Assembly (NCBI GenBank): GCA_019059635.1
Contig: JAGVRJ010000002.1
Coordinates: forward strand, 2,046,001 to 2,110,000
From: Proales similis
Taxonomy: Eukaryota; Rotifera; Eurotatoria; Ploima; Proalidae
Direction of reading: 5' to 3'
DNA: 64,000 bases
Shown: positions 10,171 to 22,297 of the stretch, piece after piece
How positions within the stretch are numbered: the first letter of the stretch is position 1
Layout of the letters: every line of letters starts with the position of its first letter
Made by a program: the position numbers and the translations under genes
Notes under the pieces: model-generated
The model's input: the letters and a program-made list of their open reading frames with translations, nothing else
The model's database searches: none
What the model was told of the DNA's origin: nothing

Positions 10171-11754
10171 TTAGGAATTTTCACGCTCAGAATCGTCTTC
10201 TTGGTCGTGTGTTGCTCTGGCCTTGTGCCGTTTGATTCTGAATGTGAAATAGAGCTCAATGAAAAGGTCGATCAGCTCGACAAAGCTCAGAATGCTCACG
10301 CCGGTATAAAGAGCCAGATTGCCGCCCACAGAGCCGAGCAGAGCGTCCGAGTCCATTTCGGGCACTTCTTTCACCGTCCGTTCGACCAGAGAGTCAAAGA
10401 AAACATTTATGACGACCACATTCTTGGTAACGTTGCGGTCGTCGTAATACGCAAAGTCTCCGTGGTCAATGTCGTTCAGCTTGGAGAGAATGTCCAACGC
10501 CTCGACCATGTATTCGTAGTAGTAAGTTGTCGGATAGCGCGAGTAAGAGATGGACATTTCAAACTCTTCAGAGTCGCATTCGCGCGGGCATTTGAGCTCG
10601 CACGCGTCGAGGAGCTCTTTCTTTTCGAAGTAGCGAGTCGTCTCGTTGCCAATGCATTCGATTTTCTCCAACGACGCGCAGTATCCGCCCGAGTCGTAGA
10701 TGTTCGGAAGCGAGCCGTCTAAACACCCGCACTGTTCTCTGATGTGCTCTTGCAGGCACAACTGCTGACAGTTTCGCTGCCTGTACCTTTTAAGACCAAG
10801 CGACTCGAAAATTGCTTCGAAAAACTCGGACTGGTAGCCGCTCTTGGAATATATGTCTCTCACGCAGTTGCTGTAGGGCTTTTCCAGCTTTCTGAACCAT
10901 GACTTGCTCAAGCTTATCTGCGTCAAGTAGCCGACCGGACAGTCAATGGCCTCGTTTTTCAGAATCGGATTTATGCTTTGATTGTGAACGCCCACGCGCA
11001 AGCCAGAATTGAGGATGAAGTCGCTTTGAAAGTATTCGTCTCCGAGAAAGAGGGCCAGTCTCAAACTCGCCTCTGAGCCAGACTCATACACCTTCCTCAC
11101 TTTGGCCTTCTGGCCGTGCTCAGTTCGTCCGCTGTTGAATGTGTAGCAGTTGCCGTAATTGAAATCATGCAGCCAGACAAAGTCGCTTTGATTGCATTCG
11201 AGTCCGTTGAACTCGCACTTCAATAGCATGTAGTCAAGACTGAAGCCCATGTTCTTGAGAAGCTGCCCGGTTAGGCTGCGATCGTTCTTCACAGAACTTT
11301 TTAGCAGTCTGTTTATCAAGCTCGGATGTATGTCGGTCTGATTTATGTCTCGGACATGACTCAGATTGTTGTCCTTGAGAACTTGTGTGATGTAGGGTCG
11401 GGCGACTCGGCGATCGAAAGGATTCAGGTTGCAGACGGTCACGGCCGGAAACTCCATACTCGGCCGGTTGTTCATGCTGATCTGAACGAAAACCTTGTAC
11501 TCGAAGAATTTGATCAGAAGCGAGCTGATTGTCATTATGGCCACGCCGATCAACGCGATCATGAACACGATCCAAACGGCTGCTATGAATCGACTCTTGG
11601 TGCGGACGATGTTTGAAACGCCGTGCGCTGTGCACGACTTGCCAAATTCAGACAATAGCTCTCTATAATTGTCAAAGAACTTTCTGGGCGGCCGCTTTTG
11701 AATCTTGCGCTTGCTTTGTTTTTTTTCAGTCTTTGGCTCATCCACATTGGCCAT
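10171..11754 (-). CDS. DEG/ENaC-family sodium channel subunit
   Basis: Single exon; the first ATG at 11754 (GCCATGGCC context) gives 527 residues. The open frame extends 12 codons further 5' without an ATG. The layout is a basic cytosolic N-terminus, TM1 about 56–82, FPAVTVCNLNP at 102–112 just after TM1 (a hallmark of degenerin/ENaC/ASIC channels), a large Cys-rich extracellular loop with CQQLCLQEHIREQCGCLDG and CPRECDSEEFEMSISYSRYP, then the pore and TM2 stretch GSVGGNLALYTGVSILSFVE. The short C-terminal tail is cytosolic. Members form trimeric amiloride-sensitive Na+ channels gated by acid, peptides or mechanical force; which applies here cannot be told. The ORF is intronless while neighbours are split. 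Confidence 0.92.
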   Translation of the reverse strand: MANVDEPKTEKKQSKRKIQKRPPRKFFDNYRELLSEFGKSCTAHGVSNIVRTKSRFIAAVWIVFMIALIGVAIMTISSLLIKFFEYKVFVQISMNNRPSMEFPAVTVCNLNPFDRRVARPYITQVLKDNNLSHVRDINQTDIHPSLINRLLKSSVKNDRSLTGQLLKNMGFSLDYMLLKCEFNGLECNQSDFVWLHDFNYGNCYTFNSGRTEHGQKAKVRKVYESGSEASLRLALFLGDEYFQSDFILNSGLRVGVHNQSINPILKNEAIDCPVGYLTQISLSKSWFRKLEKPYSNCVRDIYSKSGYQSEFFEAIFESLGLKRYRQRNCQQLCLQEHIREQCGCLDGSLPNIYDSGGYCASLEKIECIGNETTRYFEKKELLDACELKCPRECDSEEFEMSISYSRYPTTYYYEYMVEALDILSKLNDIDHGDFAYYDDRNVTKNVVVINVFFDSLVERTVKEVPEMDSDALLGSVGGNLALYTGVSILSFVELIDLFIELYFTFRIKRHKARATHDQEDDSERENS

Positions 11755-12063
11755 GGCCTTTCTCCGACTTTGATTTTTTTTTCTCAACAACCAGGTGAAA
11801 TGTTAAAATTGGCCAATTTCCTGATTTTAAGGCGAATTTTGTCGTTCTTTTATATAATTATCATCATCTGAATAAATAATAAAGTGTTCAAATCAAATCA
11901 AGTGTTGACTGTCAATCAAAATCGATCGCTACACTCTCACTTCTGCGGCTGCTGCTGTAAGCAAACGCAAATATAAATCCAAAAGTGTTCAATTCAAGGC
12001 GAATAAATAATTTATTTAGAAAAGCGAATGCCAAATTGGATTACTGTTCGAGTTGCTAAAAAT
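11755..12063. other. 309-nt gap between two minus-strand genes
   Basis: It contains the 5' flank of the DEG/ENaC gene and the short 3' flank of the HIT-like gene. It is A/T-rich, with several AATAAA-like words around 11,872 and 12,002. I see no coding sequence. Confidence 0.5.
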
Positions 12064-13474
12064 TCATGTTAGCACAACAAAGTCCCTTATTTGCTTAAAG
12101 CTACTCAAAAATTCATCACGAGCCGGATGGATGTGATAAAAAAAATCGACGCCCAGCATCATAAACCCGTAGAGTGGGTCGCCAGGGTCGAGCGACAAGC
12201 AAATGTGTGCGCCGTCAATGCAGTTTGTCGACGAGAAAAAGTTCCATCGCTCGGCGACAGACAACATCCCATCCAAAAGGCGGCATTTATCATTGAGCAA
12301 ATTGTCAGTCGGCGTTTTCAAATAAAACTTGAGCTTCGGCTCGCGGTTGTCAAACTCCACACTGAGCTCACGTAGGTCGGAAAACTCTTTCCAAATCACC
12401 CGGTTTCGCCTAAGATTTTCTAAATCTTGCCGAACAAACTCGCACTGGATTCTGGTTTTGCGCTCTTTGTAATTGAGCACATTTCGCCTATAAAGCTCTT
12501 TTTTGTGTATTTTGTCATCCCAAATGGTCCATTGTTTGGTCGGCTTGAAACTGTTCAAATTCATTTTCTTGCTCTCCCAGAACTTCAAGTATTCTTGGGC
12601 GTTCGGGCAGCAAATGTGAGCGTGAAAGTGATCGGCGGTTTTCTTGAATTAGCAAGAAATCAAGAGACAAAGCTCGAGAATGAAGAGGTCAGTCCGATCT
12701 TACCCATTTTCCAGTATGAAACGATAGCACCAGTCCTTTGGGGTCATAGACAGCCGCAAACTCGTCAATCAGACTCAAAATAGACTTTTTTTCCCATTGT
12801 GTGAGACTGTTTATATTACATCCAAACGGTCTGTTTTTAGTCACGATAAAATGAGGTCGAGGCGTGAGAACGTCGAATTTGATCGAAAATAGCTCATTTC
12901 TCATGAAGGAACTATTCCTTTTGCAAGTTGGATATTAAGAAGCTGGCGCCCAGTCCGCAATCATTCGAATCACTTACCAGCCAAAATATGCTTGTCTTTT
13001 GAACCCGTTTGACTGTGCTAGAACCACGGGGTTTCTCCTCTTCTCATTATCCACCTGATTATTAGACTTGACGGCTTCGCTCTCTATTGACTTTGTTCCG
13101 ATTCCGAGCAACGCTTTCAAAAGCGACTCCAGCTCGACTACAGGAGAGAACGGCTCTTTTGTCATCAAGTCTTTTGTCGCTGCCGGTTTTTCCAATGGCT
13201 TCTCGGCCTCGCTTTTTGCTGCTTTCAACTCATTCGATCTATTTTTTCCTTGCCCACTGGTCACTTGGTCTATTTTGGGCGCCTTTGTCCTATTCCTCCT
13301 TTTCTTAGTACTTTTCACAGTTTGTTGAGCTGGTAATTGAGCATTCACAGTCTGATCAGATGGTTCCAGACGGGGCGAATTCTTCTTTTTCGAGCTTTTA
13401 TTTGCCATTCCTTTTTTGTTGTTGAGAATCTTTTTGATGAATCCGCTCGATGACAAGTCTTTTATGGACTGCAT
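12064..13474 (-). CDS. HIT-like (histidine triad) domain protein with lysine-rich N-terminus
   Basis: Three exons on the minus strand: 12978–13474, 12704–12917 and 12064–12642, joined in phase into 429 residues from the first in-frame ATG (MQSIKDLSSSG). Residues 1–165 are Lys/Ser/Asn-rich and look disordered. Residues 165–265 contain FSIKFDVLTPRPHFIVTKN, QWEKKSILSLIDEF and LSFHTGKWKTADHFHAHICC. The HFHAHICC stretch fits the H-phi-H-phi-H-phi-phi histidine triad of nucleotide hydrolases/transferases such as aprataxin and DcpS, and it appears only when exons 2 and 3 are joined. The remainder has no domain I recognise. Substrate and pathway are unknown; a basic N-terminus beside a HIT domain could suit nucleic-acid repair or decapping, which is speculation. 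Confidence 0.65.
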
Positions 13475-13874
13475 ACATGCAATAGAAACGCGCAATTCAG
13501 GAGCCGAATGACGCAAATGTTTACGCACATCATCAGCTCGTTTGTCTCGAGTTATCTGTGGCCGTTTGATAAGCCGATCATTTTTCGCAATTTAATTCGA
13601 ATCGAACAACGGAATAAGCCACGAGCGGCCTAGATACTTTTGGCCTTGAATAAGAAGTCCCTGTTAAGCCAAGTTAAGACGCTCTTTCAAAACGCTACAT
13701 TCTAGACGCTTCAATATTTGCCGAGCATGTTTAAGTCTTCAGATGCACAATTCTTGAAAATTTCACGAATGTTTGCAAAAAGATTTGGCCAACCTTGAAG
13801 GCATCAGCCATTTTGGGTATAAATATGGAACAGACCCGACTAAACTAAAATAAAACTGTTTTATTGATCTAAAA
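13475..13874. other. 400-nt promoter-containing gap
   Basis: It lies between divergent genes (HIT-like on minus, coiled-coil secreted on plus). The right end holds a clear TATA box listed separately. No coding sequence was seen. Confidence 0.5.
13818..13824 (+). promoter_or_regulatory. TATA box of the secreted coiled-coil gene
   Basis: TATAAAT lies 57 nt upstream of the ATG at 13875. Initiation about 30 nt downstream would give a very short 5' leader. This suits a strongly expressed secreted product. Confidence 0.7.
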
Positions 13875-14606
13875 ATGAAATTCTTGGCCCTAGCCGTAAT
13901 CTCACTTGTTGGTAAGGAGCCACATTTTGATTAAAAGGTGCTGCCTAAAGCTCATGTCTTCGTTCATTGAGTAGTGGTTCAAGCTTTCGCTCAAACCGGT
14001 TTCCCTGATGTAGAGGCCACCGAGGGCAGTGGAAGCAGCAGCTCCTCTACTGTGTCGACCACAAGTGCGTTGCCGATCGATGACCTTCTGGCTCGATACG
14101 AACGACTTGGTCGTCTGTTGGAGAGACTCGAGGAGAGAAGAGAGAGACTGACCGAGAACATCGACTCGCGAATCGAACGATTGAGAAAACGCTTGGAAGA
14201 GGTCTCTGACAAGCGCGGCCGAATCCCTGAGCTCAAAGAAGAGCTGAGCGAACGCTTCAACGAGAAGAGAGAAAAACTCGAAGAGTCGAGAGATCAGATC
14301 AACCAAGAAATCGCCACTCTCGAGTCGACTGAAGAAGCACTGAGCCCACAAGAAACGCGTCAACTGGCCCGTCTGCGAAACCAGCTGCGAAGAATCGAAA
14401 GACAGATCGACTCTCTCGAGCGAAGACAAACCAATCGATTGGACCTGCTAGACAAACTTGTCGAGCGACTGGACAACCGACAGGAGCGCATCAAAGAACG
14501 ACTGGCCGCTCTGGAAGATAGACGAAATTTAGAGAAACTTAACGACAGAATCGAAGCTGTCCAAGCGGAACGCGACGAGATCGCCGAAATCCTGAACCTT
14601 CCGTAA
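13875..14606 (+). CDS. secreted, almost entirely coiled-coil protein
   Basis: Two exons, 13875–13911 and 13975–14606, join in phase around a 63-nt intron to give 222 residues. Exon 1 encodes most of the signal peptide (MKFLALAVISLV; cleavage probably after AFAQ). A short Ser/Thr-rich linker follows, then from about residue 48 to the end a nearly continuous heptad-like coil rich in Arg, Glu and Leu (for example RLLERLEERRERLTENIDSR). There are no cysteines and no further domain. The TATA box and compact leader suggest high regulated expression. An extracellular structural or glue-like role is possible but unproven. I recognise no family. AATAAA follows about 38 nt after the stop. Confidence 0.8.
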
Positions 14607-14719
14607 ACCACAAACCAGACCATGATTGTTGACCGCATTTAGAATAAAATTTAGCTCCTTCGCCTTCGTTTTGGTTTCATTGTTGTTTATTCTCATTCGA
14701 TCGCGCGGATGAATTGAAT

Positions 14720-17700
14720 TCAGAGAATTTGTAAATAATTGCTCAGGTCGACGCGACCAGCAGTTGTGTCGTTTGGCGGCTCGTAGAGCCAATTGTATCT
14801 GCTCGGCTCTGAGTTGGGCATTATAAGGCAAACGAACATGTTCTGCTTGCTGAGGTTTTTAGGAAAAAGACAGACGGGCGAAAAGGGCCGGTTCTCTTCC
14901 ACATAGCTGCAAAGATCGCGATAGATTTTCGGATACTTCGACTCCAGACAAATGCCACGCCTTTGGAACTCGTTCAGCACGTTGGCCAAAAATAGACGAC
15001 GCTCATGTCCACTCTTGGTGCTCGAATCTACTGAAGTAGAAGTTAGAATGAGAGCGGCCGGCATCGGCTCGGTGGCCTCAAGGTTGATTTGTTCTGTGCT
15101 CGAGCGGCAGCTTAGCTTGGTGCAGATTCCTTGCTCGGCTGTTGCGTCTAAATGCGGCACTAGCAAGTACTTGAGTACGTACATTGGCTGATTGCGGTGC
15201 TCCTCTCGTCTCGCTCTCATGTCCGGATGGATGTCGCTTTGCTCAATGCGAACGCTCACCAGCAGCACAAAATGCTTCAGTGGATCGTAGGTTTGGCATA
15301 GAGCAGTGAACTTGTTGAAATCGTGGTCGTTGCGTTTCATTTCACTTTTTAGAGCGGGAAATCGATATTTGGGAAAGAGCTGATCGAGAACAGTTTTGTG
15401 CAGCATCGGGTCGAGCAGATTGGTGATTTCATCCGCTTCCGATATGACAAGCTCTGAATCGCGCGCAAACTCTTTGCTGCTGTCCGAAAAGCAAACGTAC
15501 TTGGGCAGGGTGTTGTCGCCGAAGAACAAGAGGAAGTCGGATCCCTTGTAGACGTCCACTCGCTTGGACATGAACTGCTCGGCCTCGTTGGCGCTGTGAA
15601 AATCGAGCCAAACAAATCCGCGCTGGCCCGTGTTCGAGTAGGCCGAGCGGCTAAGTTTGCTGAGCTCAACTCGCAGCTGGGCAGTGCGACCAACTCTCAC
15701 CAGCAGTTTCTTGCATATGCTGCTCAATCGACCGTAGTAGCATATTCTCTGCTTATGATTGGGCCAGTCTAGCTGCCGGCACTGCCACGAACAGTAGAAC
15801 GTGAAGCAGTAATGACACGATTTAAAGCAGGCGAGGTCCTTGCGCGAGCATTTAGCGTAGCTACATTCGGCCGGACCGATACCTTCGATCTTAGTCGACA
15901 TAAGCATGAAAAGAATCAAGAGCTTGCTGGTTAAAAGAGCAATCAAGCATTATTCTTTTAGAAGAATATGAAAAAAAAAGAGCGCGATTGTATTATTTTA
16001 TCCGAGCTTTATTCTCAATTGGTTATGAACTAGCGAATGAGCTTGTTTCAGTCGGCCTAGAGTGCAGTTAAGAGCTGCGCGACGAAATTGCGTCTAGATT
16101 AGCGAGCAAGCCATGGTGAGTGTGTGTACAAGAGCCAGTGTTTGAACAAATAGAGAGCCAAGAGCAGAGAGGAAAGAGCTCGATTTCTGTGTTTTTTTTT
16201 TCGAAAAGCAGCCAAGAGCATCGAAACGTAGAAAAGTTTGCGGCCTTTTCTACAATTCTCTTTTAAGACTTCTTTTCCTATTTACTTTGTGTTGCATTCA
16301 TTCTCTCTCTCCCTCTCTGGTTGTGTCTGTTTTTTAGCGCTGAATTGCACAAACTTAGCCGATTCGGATGCTGTTTACCACACCGACAATTCAATTTGAT
16401 CAACTGCATAAACATCAAAGATAAACAAGAGTCGTGTGTGTGTGTGTGTGTTCAGGACGCTTGGTATGACGCATTCAAGAACGCAATTTAAAAAATAAAA
16501 AAGACAAATTCCAATAACGATTCTAATCGAGCAGTGTGCGATCGTTGAGGAGTAGCATAAAAAGGAAACAAAGTTCAATTTTTCAATGTCGCAAAAACAC
16601 AACAAAATAGTAGAAAAGTGATGGAGCGGCGGAATGACAGAGGTTTCGACATAAAAAAACAAAAGCATTAAACCAGTTCTGTTTAAAAAGATGGGAGCGG
16701 AAGGTTAGTTGCTCTCAAAGTTCTGTTTCTTTCTTTACACGCTTGTAGCGGCCGTCTGCAGACGAAGTTGTTACGGGCTTGTAAGAATTGGACGAGTTTC
16801 TGGCCGCCATGTTCACTTCCTAAGTTTTTGTGTAAACAAATCGGCGTTTAGTGTTTTAGTCGATCAAAACGTTCAAAATGAAATAAGGAGACTGGTTAGC
16901 GCCAAGACGGTGCAGGTGATCGCAAACCGCAAACAAATGAAAAAAGTGCAGAAATGCGGGAAATTACCTGTTTGACTTTGATGGCCTCGTAGGGTCGTGG
17001 AGGGGGTCGCATTTTGGGCGGCGTAGGCGTTGCTTCGACTGGTCTGGTCACTTGCGTATGCTGCTTATCTTGCACGTGTTTGGGCGTGTTGTGTAATATG
17101 CTGTCGAGCAGAGCATCTTCGTCGTATCGAGTCGAGCTGTATTGACTCACAGTTGTCTCTTGTCTCTGTCTTATTTCGTATTTATTCGGCAGAGAGACTC
17201 GGCTCTGTCTCGGCTTTGGTTGCTCTCGTTCGGCTCTGATCACTTTCTCGCTGCCGAACGAATCGCTGAGAGTGTTGGCGTATTGCCTCAGATCGCCGCC
17301 TCGGATTTTCCTCTCCGCAGGAGCTTGAACAGGTGCCGTCAATGAAGATTGTGGCATCCGCTGCTCAAAGCCGGCCAGCGTCTGCGATTTGATGATCGGC
17401 CGTCTCTGCTCAGGCTGGTAACAGTCTGCGGCTGGTAACGCCGAGCCTGGTGCTGGCGGCTTGACAATTTGAGACGGAGAAAACGAATTTGAAACGAAGA
17501 GCTTCATGTCCTTGATCGACTTGGATAGAGTCATTGTCTTGCTATTTAGCGCAATTATGTTGCTTATGTCTCTCTGCGAGTCAAGATCAATTTTTTTTAT
17601 CAACAGCTCCTTTCTGCTCGAGTCGAGCTGATCGTGAGACTTGGCTAGTTGCACGTTTCGGAAGCTCAGATTTTTTTCGTTCAGTTGAGCCAAATTGTGC

Positions 17701-20700
17701 GTTGACTTGCTTGCTTCTTTCGAATCATTCGAACGAGGCGAGATGGAGGCCGAAGAAGGAGACGAGGTCGACGGTGTATTCTTGTCCAGTTGTGCGTTGA
17801 CTGGTCGCCGTTGCTGCTCGTCGGCTTCCGGCGGCTGCACTTGTCGCTGACTTGCTGACTTTTGTTGAGCAGATAATGGAGAGTTGGCTCCTATTGTGCT
17901 CTTTGCAGGCGATGAGCTCTCGTAGTCGGGACTCGCCCGTGTCGATGAATACGAAGACGACGAAGAGGAGGTGCACGAGTTGTAAGAGGGAGTCGATTCG
18001 CCTGAATAGTCGGTGCTGGCCAATCGACCGCAAAAATGCCGCGAGCTTGGTATTCGGAATCTGTTTTCCTCGGCGTCTTCTTCGCGAACCGTGACCGCTT
18101 GCTGCTGAAGTCGCATGAGTTGTTTCTCAACACTTTGGCTGGTCGCTACTCTCGGCTTCTCCACTTTGGCCTGAGGTCTGCATGTCTCGACCTGAGGTAG
18201 ATCGGTGCCACAGAGTTTGGCCAGATCGCACGACGAACGGGTCGGAGCGAGGTTAAGCAGACTTGCAGAGTCAGCAGCGGCCAATTGAAGAAAACGATCA
18301 ACAGATTTCTTGTCCAATTTGCCACTGGAGCGTCCCACACTTCGGCTCCGCTCATTCAGAGTGTTTCGGCCAGCTTCATGAAAAGAGCGGCTTTTTACAA
18401 TATACTCGGTTGCGTACGTGGTATCGAGCTGCTCGAACGAATGTGACTCAACCACTTCGTAGTGTCGGCCGCTAGGCTCGAGCAAGTCTCTTGACGGCGT
18501 CCTTATTACTGGCACGACGACTTCATCTTGACAAATGGTCATGTCGTTAAGACTCTCTGCGGCCTGCACGGGCTCGACCGAGTTGTTCATGAGCGTCTGC
18601 CAGCTCTCGGCCGGAGTCAAATATGCTTGGCTCGTGGTGTCGTTCTTGTTTGTGGCCGTCGAGCGCTCTTGCGACAAATACTGCGTCAAGTCTTCATCGT
18701 TTTCGCCATCTTCCTCCTCTTCTTCTTCTTCTTGTTTGAGCTGGTCCTGCTCAAGCGCGAGCTCGTCCATTTCCTGTTCGTGAAGAATTTCACTTATGTA
18801 AGCCAAGTCTTCGAACGCTTCCTCTTTCAATTTGCTTATTTCGTTTCTAACTTGAGCCAGATTGCGCTCGAGCGACGAGTAATAGTCCATGAGCTCCTGT
18901 CGGCTCTTGACAGATTGATCGCCCGACTCCTTTTGAATCAAACTTTGGACCAGTGGCGCCTTGTCCTCGACCTGAGCGATTTGCGAGTCGAGCTCGTCGA
19001 TTTTCACCTTGTTCACGCTGATCTTTGTTATCTCGTTGACCAGGTATTTGGCAATGTCGTTCAGCTGCTGCTCATAGTCCTTGGCCTCTTCAACTTCGAC
19101 TGGCCGTTCGCTCATCAGAACAGAACTGTTCATTTCGTCACTGAAGCGCTTTAGCTTCTCCTTGTTCAAGTCTCGCTCTATCTCACTCATTTTGGCGCTC
19201 TGATTTGAGTTCTTGATTATCAAATTGTACAATTGATTATTCCTGTTCTCGAGCAGATTTTCAATGTCGTCGCGTTCGCCGATCAGCACAATCTCCTCTT
19301 TTATCTTATTCTCCTGTTCGAGGCTGTCGTCGACCGCCATATTTGGAACACTGAGTCTTGTCTCGAATTCGTTTATGCTCAACGCAGTGATAACAGAAGC
19401 TCCGCTTGGCTGCTCGTTTATGTCAAACTGTTCATGCTGCGCGTAGAGCGATTTGGTTAATAGATATTTTCCCTCAGCGCCAGGCTCAGATGTCAGTTGG
19501 CCTTTGTGCTGCTCGCTCAGCCGGTTGAGCAAGTAGGCAAGAATGGCGTCTGGCTCTTCCTCTTTCTCGTCTGTGCCGAGCTCGCTCAGTTTGGGCGAGA
19601 CACGAACAAGCTTGGCGTTTTTCTCTCCTGTGCTCTCCAGCTTGTACTTGGCCGCCGGCTGGTCGTACGCCGAGCTCAAGTTGTACACTCGCTTGCGCAC
19701 CGACGACTCGTAGTTGGTTGAGCTCGAGCTCAGCTGCTGTTCAATGTTCTGGTACAAGCTGTTCACTTGCTCGCCCAGTTTGAGCATCTCGCGGTAGTTC
19801 TCGGCGCTCACCTCTTCCTCGTCCTCTTCAATTATATTGCTGAGTCTGTTTACATACATGAAAGCAGATGCGTCTTCGTCCTCTTCTTCCTCTTCTTGTT
19901 CACAGTCGCCTTCTTCTTCTTCTTCTTCAAATTCTCCGACTGCTTTGGAATACGGTGAGCCGATTAAGAAGAATTCGTCTTCGTTTGAAATTGAATTGGC
20001 GTGCAAATCGTCATAATTTCGCAGCTCGTTCTCTTCCTCGAAATCTTCGCTCACTTGATGTGGCTGCTGCTCCAGTGAAAGATTATTTATGGATGTATCG
20101 CCCTGATCGACAATAAACGGCCGCATATTAGATGAACGTTCGAAATCTTCCTCTGCGTGGATCTCGCTCAAATTATTCACGTCTTCGTCTAGCTCGTCGC
20201 CCTGATCAATCACGTACGAGGTTTCAATATTGTCGTAGCTTTCCTCGTTAATTGTCGCCTGTTTGTCTTCGGTTAGAGATTGACTTTCGTCCATGTCGGG
20301 CGGGTCGTGGCGAAAACCGAGCCGGCTCTGTAGGTACTGCTCGCGACCAGAAGCGTCGCATACTCGCAATTCACTTTCGCCTCCTTTCGGATTGAATATG
20401 GCCGTGGATGCTTCGGAAGAGGAGAGCGATGAGCTAGAGGCGGCGCGCGCCATTCCTTCCTCGCCTTTGTTCACGTCCATTTGTGGCTCAGTTAACAGCA
20501 GCTCTTTGTCGCATTCGTGCGTCGATTTTTGAACTTGAAGGAAAAATAATAAAAAGCATAAATTAGAATTGATTTAACGCCCGGGTTCGATTGGTCTGAG
20601 GAGCGCACGAGAAGAAAAAAGGGAACCATGAACGAATGAATAAATGGACCACTGGGTTGACCTCGTTAGGCCTGAATACGTCTACCTGCAAGTTTCTTTA

Positions 20701-20709
20701 CGAGTGTGC

Positions 20710-20757
<48 letters not shown>

Positions 20758-22297
20758 GTGAGCATATGAGGCAGCGTATGTGTGGCAGAGTACTCCGTTC
20801 GAGTCAAGTGCAACTCGATTACATTTTAATGAAAGTCATTTGCTAAAGCCTTTCAAATAAACTCATTTATATATATGTGTGTGTGTGTGTGTGTATGTGT
20901 GGAATAAGGTCTCGTTGGTAGGTCTGAGGGACGAGCCTCGGTCTGAGAGGGATGTTTGCCATGGAGGATTGAATTTGAACATAAATTAGGAAGCTCAATC
21001 GGAGCAAGCGAACGAACCAGCCAACGAGTGATTTGGAAGAAAAAAAAATGATGAACTTGTAGAGAAGAAGAGAAAGAGAAGCCGATTCACTTAATTATTG
21101 ATTTTTTCTTGCTGCTGCTGCTTCGTCTACTCGTCACCAACCAGGTTAATTCAATAATCATTGTAATAATTGGAAACATTGTAGCCTCTCTCTCTCTGGC
21201 CCTCTCACTCCATCTCACACTCACGTACACGAGCCAATGTGCAGACCTGACTCAAACGAGAAACAGAGCTGCGACCGCTCGTCCGCGAAAGGTGAGCGGG
21301 ACAACCACAATTCATAAATAATTATAATGATTGCCATTTTCTCCCCCGACAACAACTGCCTCGGAGATCGGGAGGAAACAACGCGCTCGCGCAGCCAGCC
21401 TTAACTGCAACTAGTAGTGCTCTTGCTGCATAAGCTTTCACTAAGATGAGGCGTTGCTGATGAAATTGACGATCCGATCGTCTTGGCCAAATGCACGATC
21501 GAATTACGTAACCGTGAGTGTGGTTGTCGTGGACTTGAAACTCTCAAAATAGAAAAAGAAGAAGAGGCTTTAAATTTACCGTTTGGCGGTAGTTGCAAGC
21601 ACTTTGGTTTGTACCACGCACTTGAGCAGCTGCCTAAGGAGCTGTTTGAATTAAACAAGGGCTTCAGGCTGTTGGATGAACGGTTGTAATAGCTTCTTGT
21701 GAAAAGCCCTGACGACCGTTCACTACTCAAATGCGAGAAAGATTTTGAGTTTTTCATCTGCTCGCACAACTGCTCGCCTGAACACGCGGCGTTCATTCGG
21801 TGACTGCTTGCAAACAAATTGTAGCCGAGCGATGAATTGAGCATCCGACTGCGCTGCCTAATGCGGTCATATTTGTTCTTTGTTGTCCAAACTGACGCCC
21901 TTCGTTCGTTTTCCTCTTCTCCATCTCCATCTTCGTCGTCGTCGTCGTCTTTGTCGTCGTCGTTTTCATCGTCCACTTCATTCTCATTTGCCACATTGTC
22001 ACGCTCATAATTTTGGCCCAGCTTCTCTCGCGTAACTGACCTTATCAAACCGTGTCGCTGGTTCTTTTCCTCGGTCAATATCGGCGTGGACTTTTGATAA
22101 TTAAAATAATTCTTCCTCAACTTGGACGATGATCTGTCCACCGAATTTGACTCTTTCTCATCGTTGTGTTTGCTCACCAACCAATCGGGCGGAGTGAGTT
22201 TACTCAACGAGCTCTTGAAACGTGACTCGTACTTGTCGACCGAATAGTTGCGCCAGTAGCTATTCTCGGTTGTCTCCTCTCCTGGTGCTTGACTCAT
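14720..22297 (-). CDS. AJM1: apical junction molecule 1-like protein (large, three exons)
   Basis: Exons on the minus strand: 21580–22297, 16968–20533 and 14720–15889. Phases match at both junctions (AAC G|TT CAA and CAG|ATC) and give about 1,817 residues. The last exon carries the diagnostic part: a zinc-finger-like Cys cluster (CSYAKCSRKDLACFKSCHYC, then FYCSWQCRQLDWPNHKQRIC and YGRLSSICKKLL), then a globular domain ending with YPKIYRDLCSYVEENRPFSP and MFVCLIMPNSEP. This closely resembles the C-terminus of vertebrate AJM1 as I know it. The middle exon is long, acidic and disordered, with coiled-coil stretches; the first has WRNYSVDKYESRF and a poly-Asp/Glu run. By family it localises to apical epithelial junctions. 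The two introns are about 1.05 and 1.08 kb, roughly 20 times the local norm. An acceptor-like AATCAG upstream of the ATG suggests 5' non-coding exons. The C-terminal exon assignment is strong; linkage of all three exons rests on phase and order. Confidence 0.78.
16434..16450. repeat. (TG)n microsatellite in the AJM1-like second intron
   Basis: About eight uninterrupted TG units, within intron 15,890–16,967. Confidence 0.85.
20713..20760. repeat. (TG)n microsatellite in the AJM1-like first intron
   Basis: About 20 TG units with one TGCG interruption near the end, inside intron 20,534–21,579. Confidence 0.9.
20875..20900. repeat. second (GT)n microsatellite in the same intron
   Basis: A GT tract next to ATATATAT, interrupted by one TATG. 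Both tracts make this intron prone to length polymorphism. Confidence 0.8.

Noticed and set aside
20579-20600. GGTTCGATT word resembling a tRNA T-arm
   Set aside because: No matching acceptor stem, anticodon arm or Pol III box A at the right distance.
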